Position numbers and translations under genes: made by a program
DNA from: an uncultured Eubacterium sp.
GTDB taxonomy: Bacteria > Bacillota > Clostridia > Peptostreptococcales > Anaerovoracaceae
NCBI GenBank assembly: GCA_946555345.1
Contig: CAMNSS010000007.1
Span: 1 to 64,000 of the forward strand
Direction of reading: 5' to 3'
Length of the DNA stretch: 64,000 bases
Shown here: positions 8,664 through 17,550 of the stretch, piece by piece
Numbering within the stretch: the stretch's first letter is position 1
Layout: every line of letters begins with the position of its first letter
The notes under the pieces: generated by a model
Seen by the model: only the letters and a program-made list of their open reading frames with translations
What the model was told of the DNA's origin: nothing
The model's database searches: none

Positions 8664-10022
8664 ATGTTAAGAGAAGCATTACCTAAAATCGTAACAGGGA
8701 AATTACCGGGACCGAAAGCGCAGGCAGTCATCGACAGAAGGGCGAAGGCAATGCCTGATGCGATCAAGTGCGGATATCCTCTCGTAATTTCAAGGGGCGA
8801 AGGCGCTATGATCGAAGACGTGGATGGAAACGTCCTGCTGGACTGGGTAGGCGGCGTAGGCGTGCTGAATATCGGTTACAGCCATCCTGAGCTGATCGAA
8901 GCGGTAAAGGCGCAGTCGGAAAAGTATTTCCATGCGATGATGAACATTACGACGCATGAAAGATACATCGAACTGGCGGAAAAGATGAACGAAATCGTTC
9001 CGGTTAAGGGCGATGCGAAGAAGACGATGTTCGTAAACTCCGGCGCGGAAGCAGATGAAAATGCTGTAAAGATCGCTAAGAGCTATACGGGAAGGCCTAA
9101 CATCATCGTATTTACAGGCGCATTCCACGGCAGGACGCAGATGACGATGGCAATGACAGCGAAGAAAGCTTATGCGATCGGCATGGGACCTTTCCCTGAC
9201 GGTATTTACAGGGCTGAATTTCCGAACCTTTACAGAAGGCCTGAAGGCATGAGCGAAGAAGATGCGATCCAGTACTACCTGGATAAGCTGGAAGAAGTAT
9301 TCATCGAAGCAACACCGAAGGAATACACGGCTGCGATCGTATTCGAGCCGGTACAGGGCGAAGGCGGATTCATTCCTGCTCCGATCGAATGGGTTAAGGC
9401 AGTGCGAAAGATCTGTGACGAGAACGGCATCTTGATGGTTTGTGACGAAGTACAGTCAGGCTGGGGCAGGTCCGGCAGGCTTTTCGCATCACAGTACTTC
9501 GCAGAAGCAGGCTGCGCTCCTGACATCATGACGACTGCGAAGTCCATCGCAGGCGGGCTTCCTCTGTCAGCAGTAACTGCCCGTGCGGAAATCATGGACG
9601 GCGTAACAGGCGGAACGATCGGCGGTACATACTGCGGAAACCCTGTCGCTTGTGCAAGCGCGCTCAAGGTGATCGAAGTAATGACGAGAGAAGATTATCC
9701 GGCTAAGGCAAACGCAATCGCTGAGAAGGTAACGGCAAGGGCGAAGAAGTGGGCTGATGAATTTGGCGTGATCGGCGACATCAGGGGCATGGGATCGATG
9801 CTCGGTATCGAATTTGTGAAAGACCTGAAAACGAAAGAACCGGATGCTGCCCTCGTTGGCGCGATCGTTGCGGAAGCAGTACAGAACGGCTTGATTATGG
9901 AAGCTGCCGGTACGTATAATAACGTAATCAGGTTCCTCTGCCCTCTGTGCGTGACGGACGCACAGCTTGAGGCAGGACTGGATATTTACGAAAACGCAAT
10001 CAGAACTTGCATCGCGAAATAA
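8664..10022 (+). CDS. Class III aminotransferase (4-aminobutyrate / beta-alanine type)
   Basis: A 452-residue PLP-dependent class III aminotransferase with SGAEADENAVK (PLP phosphate site), FEPVQGEGGF, D261 in VCDEVQSGWGR (pyridine nitrogen) and Lys293 in TTAKSIAGG (Schiff base). The family moves amino groups from omega-amino acids to 2-oxoglutarate or pyruvate. The surrounding pathway ends in beta-alanine or 3-aminoisobutyrate, so conversion to a semialdehyde is the likely role; GABA remains equally possible from sequence. GGAGG at 8653-8657 sets the ATG at 8664. A strong terminator follows. Confidence 0.88.
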   Translation: MLREALPKIVTGKLPGPKAQAVIDRRAKAMPDAIKCGYPLVISRGEGAMIEDVDGNVLLDWVGGVGVLNIGYSHPELIEAVKAQSEKYFHAMMNITTHERYIELAEKMNEIVPVKGDAKKTMFVNSGAEADENAVKIAKSYTGRPNIIVFTGAFHGRTQMTMAMTAKKAYAIGMGPFPDGIYRAEFPNLYRRPEGMSEEDAIQYYLDKLEEVFIEATPKEYTAAIVFEPVQGEGGFIPAPIEWVKAVRKICDENGILMVCDEVQSGWGRSGRLFASQYFAEAGCAPDIMTTAKSIAGGLPLSAVTARAEIMDGVTGGTIGGTYCGNPVACASALKVIEVMTREDYPAKANAIAEKVTARAKKWADEFGVIGDIRGMGSMLGIEFVKDLKTKEPDAALVGAIVAEAVQNGLIMEAAGTYNNVIRFLCPLCVTDAQLEAGLDIYENAIRTCIAK

Positions 10023-10035
10023 AACGACATATAAT

Positions 10036-10071
10036 ATAGGTGCGGCATTTCCCGCACCTATTTATTTTTTT
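10036..10071 (+). terminator. Strong rho-independent terminator after the aminotransferase
   Basis: A 10-bp perfect stem, ATAGGTGCGG with CCGCACCTAT around a CATTTC loop, is followed by TTATTTTTTT. It ends the activator/aminotransferase transcript. Confidence 0.92.
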
Positions 10072-10146
10072 GGTAGTGTAAATTAGTTTATGAAAAAACG
10101 GGGTTAATAAAATTAATTTCGCATAAACCCTGCAAGGAGTTTAATT

Positions 10147-11178
10147 ATGAAAAAGATCAATGTGGCTTTACTGGGGTTTGGCAATCTGGGCCAGTCCGTA
10201 GCAAGAATCCTTTTGGAAAAAAAGGAAGAAATCGAGAAAACGTATAATACGTCAGTCAGCGTGGTGGCGATTACGACGAAAACGAGGGGAAACCTGGTCG
10301 ATGCGTGGGGAATCGATTTAGAACGCGTGCTTGGCAATATCCAGGAAACCGGCGTTTTCCCGAAGGCCTCTGAAACGATGCTGCAAAGAAATGCTTTGGA
10401 TGTGGCAGAAGCTGTCGAGTATGATGTGCTGGTGGAAATGACGCCGCTCGAATTTGCGACGGGACGGATGGCGACGGATCACATCATGGCTGCATTGAAG
10501 CGGGGAAAGCACGTCATCTGTGCCAATAAGGGTCCTCTTGCCTGGCATTACAAGGAAATTGAGGAACTTGCCGAAAAGAACGGATGCAAATTCCTCTTTG
10601 AAAGCACGGTTATGGACGGAACGCCTGTATTCAGCTTCGTCAGGGAAAACTTAAAGATGTGCAAGGTGACGGAGATCAAAGGAATCTTAAATAGCACGAC
10701 GAATTATATTTTACAGGGGCTGGAACACGGCAAGACGGCGAAGGAGGTCGTGGCGGAAGGCAAGAAAAGAGGCTTTATAGAGACGAACCCGAAGAACGAT
10801 GTCGAAGGCCATGAAGCGGCGGCGAAGATGGCTGCGCTCGTCAATGTGCTGATGGGTGCGGACATTACGCCTGACGATATCGATGTTACGGGCATCGAGG
10901 CGATTACCAAGGAGGATATCGACAAGGCGGCGGCCAGGGGAAATGTACTCAAGTTGATCTGCCGGGCTTATGAGAAGAACGGCGAAATCCATGTTAAAAT
11001 CGCCCCGGAAGAAATCAGCAAGCTCAATGCGTATGCGACCGTGACCGGGACATCGCAGGTGATTTCGATTACGACGGATCTGATGGGGACGATGACGATT
11101 ATCGAGGAGTCGCCTGAGATGGAACAGGCAGGTTACGGCGTGTTTGCAGACTTGCTGACGATTATCAAGGATATGTAA
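10147..11178 (+). CDS. hom: Homoserine dehydrogenase (short form, no ACT domain)
   Basis: This 343-residue NAD(P)-dependent oxidoreductase begins with the Rossmann motif GFGNLGQSV. It shows the family's KGPLAWHYKEIEELA, GILNSTTNYIL and EGHEAAAKMAAL segments. It interconverts aspartate semialdehyde and homoserine on the threonine/methionine route. Usual enzymes have about 430 residues with a regulatory ACT domain; here the protein ends after the catalytic part, so feedback control by threonine through ACT is not expected. AAGGAG lies upstream of the ATG at 10147. It stands alone between a terminator and a long spacer. Confidence 0.85.
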   Translation: MKKINVALLGFGNLGQSVARILLEKKEEIEKTYNTSVSVVAITTKTRGNLVDAWGIDLERVLGNIQETGVFPKASETMLQRNALDVAEAVEYDVLVEMTPLEFATGRMATDHIMAALKRGKHVICANKGPLAWHYKEIEELAEKNGCKFLFESTVMDGTPVFSFVRENLKMCKVTEIKGILNSTTNYILQGLEHGKTAKEVVAEGKKRGFIETNPKNDVEGHEAAAKMAALVNVLMGADITPDDIDVTGIEAITKEDIDKAAARGNVLKLICRAYEKNGEIHVKIAPEEISKLNAYATVTGTSQVISITTDLMGTMTIIEESPEMEQAGYGVFADLLTIIKDM

Positions 11179-11529
11179 ATTGAGGGCGGCCTTGTAGCTG
11201 TGCGGATCGTTGCTTGCTGGTTGTAAGACTGTTACAAAAAGCGCTTGATGCTGGCCGCCTGGCCGTGAAGGATAGCTGCGGTATTAGGTTTTTCCTCTAT
11301 TTCTGCAAAGTGTGCTGCCTGCTGGCCGATGTTCGCTTGGCGGTTGTGCGGGTAGTGCGGAAATAGCCGCCGCACAGGCGGGAACGCATAAAAACAATTT
11401 TGCGGTAGACGTTGCAAGAAATGCTTGGCCGTGAAGGATAGACGGCTGCTTGGCGGCCTTGTGGATCTGAAGGCGGCGGGGATGTTGCCAATGCGCCCGC
11501 AAGGGTTCGGCGCTTATAAAGGACATAAA
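11179..11529. other. 351-nt spacer with a short direct repeat
   Basis: No convincing gene. The 16-base string TGGCCGTGAAGGATAG occurs twice (about 11262 and 11427), each in GGC-rich context, an example of the short repeats common in spacers of this window. Open frames through it lack ribosome-binding sites and family resemblance. Confidence 0.6.
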
Positions 11530-12600
11530 ATGACAGAAGAGAAAAAAGAGAGCTTTTTAAAAAGAAAAAACATTGAGATTTCGGCGAAGAGATACCTGCA
11601 AGATGCGTTATCAGCGATGGCATTGGGACTCTTTGCCTCTCTTTTAATTGGCGTAATATTTGATACGGTTGGCGTACAGGCGGCAAATCTTTTTGGTGAG
11701 AATCCGGTTTCGGCTTTTTTAGTGGAAATCGGTGCGCAGGCGAAAATGTACATGGGCGCTGCCATCGGGGTGGCAGTGGCATTTGGGCTGAAAGCGCCTC
11801 CGCTGGTCATGTTTGCCAGCGTGGTTACTGGGATGATGGGCGCAACGATGACAGGCTTTGGGATTGAAGTGGCTGGCGGTCCTGCGGGCGCATTTATCGC
11901 TGTTGCCCTGGGTGCGGAGTTTGGCAAAGCCGTCTGTGGGGAAACCAAAGTGGATATTTTGGTTACGCCTGCCGTGACGCTGTTTGCGGGCGGGCTTGCG
12001 GCAAAGCTTGCCGGCCCGGCCATCGGCTGGTGCATGATTAAGCTGGGAGATCTGATCATGACTGCCACGGAATGGCAGCCGTTCTTGTTTGGCATCGTCA
12101 TTTCGATCGTTGTGGGACTGGCGCTTACAGCGCCTATTTCCAGTGCGGCGATTTGCATCATGCTGGACTTATCGGGGCTTGCGGCTGGAGCGGCGACGGC
12201 CGGATGCTGTGCGCAGATGGTCGGTTTCGCCGTGGCCAGCTACAGGGAAAATGGAATCGGCGGTTTCGTAGCGCAGGGCATCGGCACGTCGATGCTGCAA
12301 ATTTCCAATATCATAAAAAATCCATGGATTCTTGTCCCTGCAACCCTTGCAGGCGCGATTACCGGTCCGCTTTCTACGTGCGTTTTCAAGATGACCAATA
12401 TCGCAGTCGGCGCAGGGATGGGAACGTCGGGCCTGGTCGGTCCGATCGGGACGTTTACCGATATGGGCTTTACTTTTGATACCTTGTGGAAGGTTCTATT
12501 GCTGCAGATCCTCCTTCCAGCGGTGCTGACGCTGGGAATCGACTGGTTTTTGCGAAGGGCTGGGAAGATTCAGGACGGCGATTATAAGCTAGCGTTATAA
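11530..12600 (+). CDS. PfoR-type PTS_EIIC_2 membrane protein
   Basis: A 356-residue polytopic membrane protein with many Gly/Ala-rich helices starting at about residue 25 (ALGLFASLLIGVIFDTVG). The conserved opening RYLQDALSAMALGLFASLLIG is typical of COG3641/PTS_EIIC_2 proteins, once called PfoR toxin regulators. They resemble sugar phosphotransferase IIC subunits, but the transported compound is unknown and no IIA/IIB gene is nearby. The start at 11530 follows AAAGGA at 11517-11523. A frame extending upstream to 11425 enters repeat-rich spacer and is not favoured. Single gene flanked by long spacers. Confidence 0.8.
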   Translation: MTEEKKESFLKRKNIEISAKRYLQDALSAMALGLFASLLIGVIFDTVGVQAANLFGENPVSAFLVEIGAQAKMYMGAAIGVAVAFGLKAPPLVMFASVVTGMMGATMTGFGIEVAGGPAGAFIAVALGAEFGKAVCGETKVDILVTPAVTLFAGGLAAKLAGPAIGWCMIKLGDLIMTATEWQPFLFGIVISIVVGLALTAPISSAAICIMLDLSGLAAGAATAGCCAQMVGFAVASYRENGIGGFVAQGIGTSMLQISNIIKNPWILVPATLAGAITGPLSTCVFKMTNIAVGAGMGTSGLVGPIGTFTDMGFTFDTLWKVLLLQILLPAVLTLGIDWFLRRAGKIQDGDYKLAL

Positions 12601-12924
12601 GTGCGTGTTATAGGAATTTTTGCCGTATGGGCTTGCAAGCTTGCGCAGTTTCGGATCGTGAAGCCGTTATGGATTTATATTTATGAGGCCTGCGGGGCAT
12701 TCAGGTTTATGCGGCCCGTGAGGCGGCGGGGTGCGGCTGGCGGGAAACGAATGGCTCTGCTGAGGCCAGGCGGTAAAGCCGCATGAAAAATATTCTCCTG
12801 GTGAACCCGTTAAGCTTGCTGCGGAATACGGGAATCCGGCATCTGTTGCTGGAACTATGGCGTTTACAGGCACATAGGGGCTCGCGCTCATATGGAATCA
12901 TTTTATTTAGTAGGAGATGGAAAG
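12601..12924. other. 324-nt GC-rich spacer
   Basis: No gene recognised. It is rich in GGC and GCGG strings and includes the short palindromic motif GCTTGCAAGC (about 12632). Open frames cross it but lack coding character. The ribosome-binding site of the next gene is at its right end. Confidence 0.5.
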
Positions 12925-13449
12925 ATGTGCATGGATATTTGGAAAAAGGCGGTCGCTTTTCACGGGCATATTTGCGGCGGGCTTGCCCTTGGCGTACGGG
13001 CGGCAATGGAAGCGCAGAAGCGTTTTAGCATTGAACGCGCAGAGGATGAGGAAGTGGTCTGCGTGACGGAAAATGACGCTTGCGGCGTGGATGGCATTCA
13101 GTCCGGGCTGGGATGCACCCTTGGAAAAGGAAACCTGATTTACCATGGAACGGGGAAATTCGCTTTTAATTTCTTTCAGCGCAGTACGGGCGATGCGTTT
13201 CGCCTGATGGCAAAACCGAAAAAAGAGGGCTTGCATGGGCAGGAATATATTGATTTCGTGCTGACAGCCCCGTTGGAGGAGGTCTTTGCGGTGGGGAAAC
13301 CTCGTATGCGTTTGCCGGAGCCAGCCGCATCCTTGCATTCTCTTTCATGCAGCATATGCGGTGAAACAGCGCCGGAAAACAAAATGCGGCTGGTGAATGG
13401 AAAGCCGGTGTGCCTGGACTGTTATGAGGATTATAATAGAGGCTGGTAA
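12925..13449 (+). CDS. FmdE family protein with C-terminal zinc ribbon
   Basis: A 174-residue FmdE-like protein (named for formylmethanofuran dehydrogenase subunit E). Near the N-terminus it has FHGHICGGLALGVRAA with the conserved His/Cys pair, then ENDACGVDGIQ with a second conserved Cys. It ends in a treble-clef zinc ribbon, CSICGETAPENKMRLV...CLDC. In non-methanogens these proteins are linked to metal or molybdopterin enzymes, but the function is not established. GGAGATGG at 12913-12920 supports the ATG at 12925. The gene stands alone. Confidence 0.78.
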   Translation: MCMDIWKKAVAFHGHICGGLALGVRAAMEAQKRFSIERAEDEEVVCVTENDACGVDGIQSGLGCTLGKGNLIYHGTGKFAFNFFQRSTGDAFRLMAKPKKEGLHGQEYIDFVLTAPLEEVFAVGKPRMRLPEPAASLHSLSCSICGETAPENKMRLVNGKPVCLDCYEDYNRGW

Positions 13450-13455
13450 GGCATT

Positions 13456-13530
13456 TAGGCGGGAGCGGCTTCAAGCTGATGCAGCATTTGGCCGGATTGG
13501 CGGAAGCTAGGCGGGAGCGGCTTCAAGCTG
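13456..13530 (+). repeat. 23-bp direct repeat pair in a spacer
   Basis: A 23-bp unit beginning TAGGCGGGAGCGGCTTC is present at 13456-13478 and again, identical, at 13508-13530, 52 bp apart. It lies in the 290-nt spacer after the FmdE gene. Confidence 0.85.
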
Positions 13531-13742
13531 CGAAAGAACTTGGCGGAAACGAATTAAGGCGAAACCCGTGGGGAGCGTTTGCTGCATGAAGAAAAGGAAG
13601 CTGCGATAAGCTGGCGGTGAAAAGCGGGCAAGCGGATGACAGCGTGTTTTACATAAAATCCTGGCGTAAAGCGCAAAGCAAAATGGAAAGAATAGATTCG
13701 GCTCAAGTTTTTGGCATAGAATCGTAAATGGAGGGCATGGAC

Positions 13743-14168
13743 ATGATTACCGTGGCAGTAGTTGACGGACAGGGTGGCGGTATTGGAAAGATCATCGTAG
13801 AAAAAGTAAAAAGGGCGTTTCCACAGATTAATGTAATTGCGCTGGGAACAAATGCCGTGGCCACAGGGCAGATGTTAAGGGCTGGCGCAGATGAGGGTGC
13901 GACGGGTGAAAATGCGATCATTCACAATATTCAGCACGTGGATGTAGTGCTGGGCGTCATTGGGATTTTAAACGCTAATTCCATGCTGGGTGAACTTACG
14001 CCAGCCATGGCGGCCGCCATCGGGGGAAGCCATACGCATAAGATTCTTTTGCCGGTCAACCGGTGCCATATCCATGTGGTCAGCGTGGAAGAGCAGCCGC
14101 TTGGCGTGCATATCGATCATGCCGTGGAGGCATTGCGGGCATATATGGAAGAGGTTCAGCGGCCGTAA
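13743..14168 (+). CDS. DUF3842 family protein
   Basis: A 141-residue protein of the DUF3842 family. It begins with a nucleotide-binding-like glycine motif, VVDGQGGGIGKIIVEK, and has the conserved NAVATGQMLRAGADEGATGENA and LPVNRCHIHVVS segments. It is cytoplasmic and its function is not known; the fold probably resembles a Rossmann domain. GGAGGG at 13730-13735 best supports ATG 13743; ATG 13737 is an alternative. The gene is single, ahead of the convergent proA. Confidence 0.8.
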   Translation: MITVAVVDGQGGGIGKIIVEKVKRAFPQINVIALGTNAVATGQMLRAGADEGATGENAIIHNIQHVDVVLGVIGILNANSMLGELTPAMAAAIGGSHTHKILLPVNRCHIHVVSVEEQPLGVHIDHAVEALRAYMEEVQRP

Positions 14169-14324
14169 ACAAAGCGAAAGCGTTTTTTCTGTTTTGCAGG
14201 GCGGCTTGGCGAATTGAGAAGAGGGCAATTTGCTGTAAAAATACAGAGTTTGCCACAGGTTAAAATTGTGCATAGCTGATTGCGAAAGAACTTTTGCATC
14301 CCGCTGGAGGATTTCCCTGTAGTT

Positions 14325-14371
14325 TTTCGAAAAGGAAAGCGGGCAACCTGTTTCTGCCTAGGTTGCCCGCT
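14325..14371 (-). terminator. Terminator of proA (minus strand)
   Basis: A perfect 12-bp stem, AGCGGGCAACCT (14338-14349) with AGGTTGCCCGCT (14360-14371). On the minus strand it is followed by TTTCCTTTTC, so it ends proA transcription about 110 nt past the stop codon. Confidence 0.8.
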
Positions 14372-14479
14372 CAATTCGCTTCAAATTCTCTTCATTTTAT
14401 TCGGCAATCTGCCATTTATGCGCCCTGCACGCCCAGGCGGCGTATTTTGTTCCTTTGCGGGCTGCCCGCGTCTGTGCTA

Positions 14480-15754
14480 TCAAAGATCACGGAAATGGAA
14501 CGCAGACGTGCCATTTGCATAATCTGCGACAATTTGGCCATCGCCCACCAATTTGTATTTATACGTTACCAGGCCGTCAAGCCCGACAGGTCCCCTGGCG
14601 TGAATTTTCCCGGTACTGATCCCAACCTCAGCGCCAAAGCCATAGCGAAATCCATCGGCAAACCGTGTAGAGCAGTTTTGGTATACCCCGGCGGAATCCA
14701 CCAGTGACATGAATTTTTCGGCGGAATCCTTATCTTCGGTGATGATGCAATCGGTGTGGTGCGAGCCATACTTGTTGATGTGCCTGATGGCTTCGTCGAT
14801 ATCATCGACGATTTTGATCGAGAGGATATAATCCAGGTATTCCGTTTCAAAGTCCTCTTCCGTTGCCGCCTCGCATGGAATCAGCGGAGCACAGCGGGAA
14901 TCGCATCTGTATTTGATTTTATTCCCGGATGCTTCCGCCAGCAAGGGAATGATGAGGTCTGCGATCCCCTGGTGGACGAGCAGCGTCTCTGCCGCATTGC
15001 AGGCCGCCGCATACTGGGTCTTGGAATCGATGATGATCGGAATGGCTTTTTCCACATTGGCCGCTCCGTCAACATAGATGTGGCAAATCCCGTCGGCGTG
15101 TCCCATAACGGGTATTTTGGAATTGTCCATGATGTATTGGACGAACTGGTTTGAGCCACGGGGAATTAACAGGTCGACGTAATCGTGGCATTTGAGCAGC
15201 TCGCTGATTTCCGCGCGGTCTTCGATCAGGGTGGCAAAGCCTTCTGGCAGGCCAGCGTCCACTGCCGCCCGGTAAATGGTATCGAAGAGTACTTTATTCG
15301 TGTTTTTCGCTTCGCTGCCGCCTTTTAGGATGGAACAGTTCCCGCTTTTGATGCAAAGGGAGGCGATTTGTACCAGAGCATCGGGCCGGGATTCAAAGAT
15401 AACGCCGATGACGCCGATCGGACAGGTGGTTTTCGTCAGGATCAAGCCTTCATCCAGCTCCCGTTTGAGAAGCTCTTTGAAAAGAGGGTCTTCAAGGCCG
15501 ATCAAATCGTTGATGCCCGTAATACAGCCATCCAGTTTCCCTTGGTCAAATTTCAGCCTGCTCACGATGGGAGCAGCGAGGGATGATTCCTTCGCATAAG
15601 CCAGATCCCTTTCGTTAGCGGCAAAGATCGCATCCTTGTTTTTCTCCAGGGCTTCGGCTACGGCCGCCAAGGCGGCATTGCGGGTTTCTTCCGCAAGGGA
15701 GGCCATGACGAAACTGTCTTCTTTCACTTTTTTCATACTGTCTGTAAAATCCAT
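14480..15754 (-). CDS. proA: Gamma-glutamyl phosphate reductase
   Basis: An aldehyde-dehydrogenase-fold enzyme of 424 residues that reduces gamma-glutamyl phosphate to glutamate semialdehyde in proline synthesis. Visible signatures are VIFESRPDALVQ, LKGGSEAKNTN, the catalytic Cys in QYAAACNAAETLLVH and GRGPVGLDGLVTYKY-like ARGPVGLDGL near the end. The start is uncertain. ATG at 15754 gives a normal N-terminus, and ATG at 15736 overlaps the stop of a 20-codon upstream frame. The frame stays open up to 15928 through a dispersed repeat, which I regard as non-coding. Its partner proB is separate, at 18138 on the other strand. Confidence 0.93.
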   Translation of the reverse strand: MDFTDSMKKVKEDSFVMASLAEETRNAALAAVAEALEKNKDAIFAANERDLAYAKESSLAAPIVSRLKFDQGKLDGCITGINDLIGLEDPLFKELLKRELDEGLILTKTTCPIGVIGVIFESRPDALVQIASLCIKSGNCSILKGGSEAKNTNKVLFDTIYRAAVDAGLPEGFATLIEDRAEISELLKCHDYVDLLIPRGSNQFVQYIMDNSKIPVMGHADGICHIYVDGAANVEKAIPIIIDSKTQYAAACNAAETLLVHQGIADLIIPLLAEASGNKIKYRCDSRCAPLIPCEAATEEDFETEYLDYILSIKIVDDIDEAIRHINKYGSHHTDCIITEDKDSAEKFMSLVDSAGVYQNCSTRFADGFRYGFGAEVGISTGKIHARGPVGLDGLVTYKYKLVGDGQIVADYANGTSAFHFRDL

Positions 15755-15795
15755 ACCATTGTTCTTGTGTCTTGAGCGTTTGCCGCCCTCAACAT
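15733..15795 (-). CDS. Possible 20-codon leader peptide overlapping the proA start
   Basis: A minus-strand frame starts at ATG 15795 after AGAAAGGAAA and encodes 20 residues beginning MLRAANAQDT. Its TGA (15733-15735) overlaps an in-frame proA ATG (15734-15736) as ATGA, the classic arrangement for translational coupling. The peptide is not proline-rich, so attenuation by proline codons is unlikely. It is seen only as sequence; expression is inferred. Confidence 0.35.
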   Translation of the reverse strand: MLRAANAQDTRTMVWILQTV

Positions 15796-15886
15796 TTTCC
15801 TTTCTATCGTTATTTGTTATGTAAATTTTTTTTTGCAAATCGCTTGTGATGCGCTTTCGTAAGAATGCGCCGAAGGCATCGCCTAA

Positions 15887-16011
15887 AGCCTGCCGCTGAA
15901 AGAAAACTAGTGAAGCTGGCTTTGTCATTATACAGGAAATATCGTTTCCGATATTCCCAGAACATCAACAAGGCCTTCCCTTGGAAGAAAACTAGCGGAG
16001 CTGGCTTTGTC
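15887..16011 (-). repeat. Two copies of a dispersed ~40-bp repeat
   Basis: Read on the minus strand, both copies start GACAAAGCCAGCT and contain AGTTTTCTT (15887-15926 and about 15970-16011). A third copy at 61392-61431 matches the first at about 33 of 40 positions. Between the two copies lies a perfect hairpin, AATATCG-TTTC-CGATATT (15938-15955). The repeats occupy the gap between proA and the exonuclease gene and create artificial N-terminal extensions to proA. Confidence 0.75.
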
Positions 16012-16993
16012 ACAATATCGTTTGCAAAAATCGTTTGATAAACACTTTAATGAAATGATTGGTTTCCATGAAATTCTTATCGTTTTGCTTTTCCAGCGTT
16101 AAGAACCCGTCGCCATAACTGGGGTAAACCTCGAAACTGCTTCGGCAGATTCCCGCAGCATCCAGATCGATTACGCAAAGCCCGGCGTTGCGGATCAGCG
16201 GGAATTTCAAGAAAAAATCAGCTCCTTTGCTGTCAAAACGCATTTCAACCGGCCAATCCCTGAACGAAAATCCCCGGTAGTCGATGCATATATCGTGCTG
16301 CTTTCCGGAAACCATCAGCGTATTGCCGCTGGTTTTAATCTTTTCCACGATGAGCGGTCCCGCTGGAAAGCCCAGGTGAAACATAGCTTTGTGAAAATCG
16401 CTCTTGCTGGTTACGCGCAGAAGCCGCACAAGCTGCAACACGTCGTCGCTGTTATGGAGCAGGATTTTTTCGCCGAGAGCCTTGTCGCCCGTTTTTTCAT
16501 ATGTATCGTAAAGCGTCACGCTTTCCGCTCCCGAGATTTCATCCGTTCTGGTTTCCCACAATCCCATGTAGTTTTCGACCGTTTTCTGCTTTAGGTTCGG
16601 GACGAGCTTTTTGATGGGCGAGTGGCCGTTCAGCACCAGATACAGGTCCAGGTTATAGGGAAGCCGGCCGTTCATGGCGAAAGCCTCCATGCGTTTTTGA
16701 AGAAAAGGAAGGTCAAAGTGCCTGCCGTTGTAGGTGACGACCATATCTAACGCTAAAACCCGTTCCATAAATCCAGCAAGCGCCGTTTTTTCTTCGGCTC
16801 TGTTTTCGGCAAAAAACTGGTGCATGGTCTTGCTGCCCAGCTCGTAAAGTCCGCCGAGGATGAACTTGCTCCATGAGGGGTTCAGCCCCGTGGTTTCGAT
16901 ATCCAGGACGCCGATTTTTTTGCCCTCAAAATAAAAACGCAGGAGATTGCTGGTGTATATATTTTCGTCGCAAGTGTACATCAAGTGTTTCAT
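16010..16993 (-). CDS. DEDD-family 3'-5' exonuclease (YprB-type ribonuclease H-like)
   Basis: A 327-residue protein with an N-terminal RNase H-like exonuclease domain: D31/E33 in VLDIETTGL, the second acidic motif in TYNGRHFDLPFL and the third in LLHNSDDVLQL. These match YprB-like DEDD exonucleases that trim single-stranded RNA or DNA. The C-terminal third has no recognised domain. No ribosome-binding site precedes the ATG at 16993; instead an extended -10 promoter ends seven bases upstream, so the mRNA may be leaderless. The gene reads towards proA and ends in a dispersed repeat. Confidence 0.82.
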   Translation of the reverse strand: MKHLMYTCDENIYTSNLLRFYFEGKKIGVLDIETTGLNPSWSKFILGGLYELGSKTMHQFFAENRAEEKTALAGFMERVLALDMVVTYNGRHFDLPFLQKRMEAFAMNGRLPYNLDLYLVLNGHSPIKKLVPNLKQKTVENYMGLWETRTDEISGAESVTLYDTYEKTGDKALGEKILLHNSDDVLQLVRLLRVTSKSDFHKAMFHLGFPAGPLIVEKIKTSGNTLMVSGKQHDICIDYRGFSFRDWPVEMRFDSKGADFFLKFPLIRNAGLCVIDLDAAGICRSSFEVYPSYGDGFLTLEKQNDKNFMETNHFIKVFIKRFLQTIL

Positions 16994-17000
16994 AGGATTT

Positions 17001-17029
17001 ATTGTACCATAGATTTTAGAAAAATGCAG
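17001..17029 (-). promoter_or_regulatory. Extended -10 promoter directly ahead of the exonuclease start
   Basis: On the minus strand TGGTACAAT (the TGn extended -10; TACAAT at 17006-17001) is followed by only seven bases before the ATG at 16993. The -35 (CTGCAT) is weak, as is usual with TGn promoters. Transcription would begin at or next to the start codon. Confidence 0.5.
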
Positions 17030-17245
17030 GAAAAATGCGGAGGAGGGGATTTGCATGAAGCGAAAATGTGAAGGCGGGCGGCGGTGCAAGGAGAATGCTT
17101 GCGCAAAATAAAGAATGCAGACAGCGGCTTGCACAGAGCCGCAACGATATGGCACGGGAGGTTTCTGTAAAACATCAAAAAAATATGGCGGCGGGAGTTG
17201 GAGAAAGCGAAAGGTCATACAATGGTGATTTGCAGAAAACGGCAA

Positions 17246-17276
17246 AACAAAAGAGACCGAAAAGGTCTCTTTTGTT
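17246..17276 (+). terminator. Bidirectional terminator-like hairpin
   Basis: A 13-bp perfect stem, AACAAAAGAGACC with GGTCTCTTTTGTT around GAAAA. T-rich arms on both strands would stop transcription in either direction. It separates the exonuclease promoter from spoVS. The rest of the 557-nt gap (16994-17550) shows no gene; the part nearest spoVS is A+T-rich. Confidence 0.6.
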
Positions 17277-17550
17277 AAAAGGGGTATTGGGATTAGAGAT
17301 TAATGAGGTTATCAGGGGGATAACCACGTTCTAATTATAAGGAAAAATTGAATAAAATGCAAGCAATTTGTAAGAAAAAGAAAATAAAAGTCGAATTTTT
17401 TTTAGTCGGATTTCTTTCTGTAAGCTAATGGATTATTTTGTCGAGCGAATGGGATATAAAAATCAATTTGCCAAATATATAATTGTTTTAAGAACAGGGG
17501 AAACCCAAAGCAACAACAAAATATTGTAATTACTTATGGAGGAATCAAAA

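Noticed and set aside
12783-13028. Frame overlapping the FmdE start
   Set aside because: No coding character; it runs in a different frame through the FmdE ribosome-binding site.
14169-14707. Plus-strand frames opposite the proA 3' end
   Set aside because: They are shadows of proA and of its terminator region.
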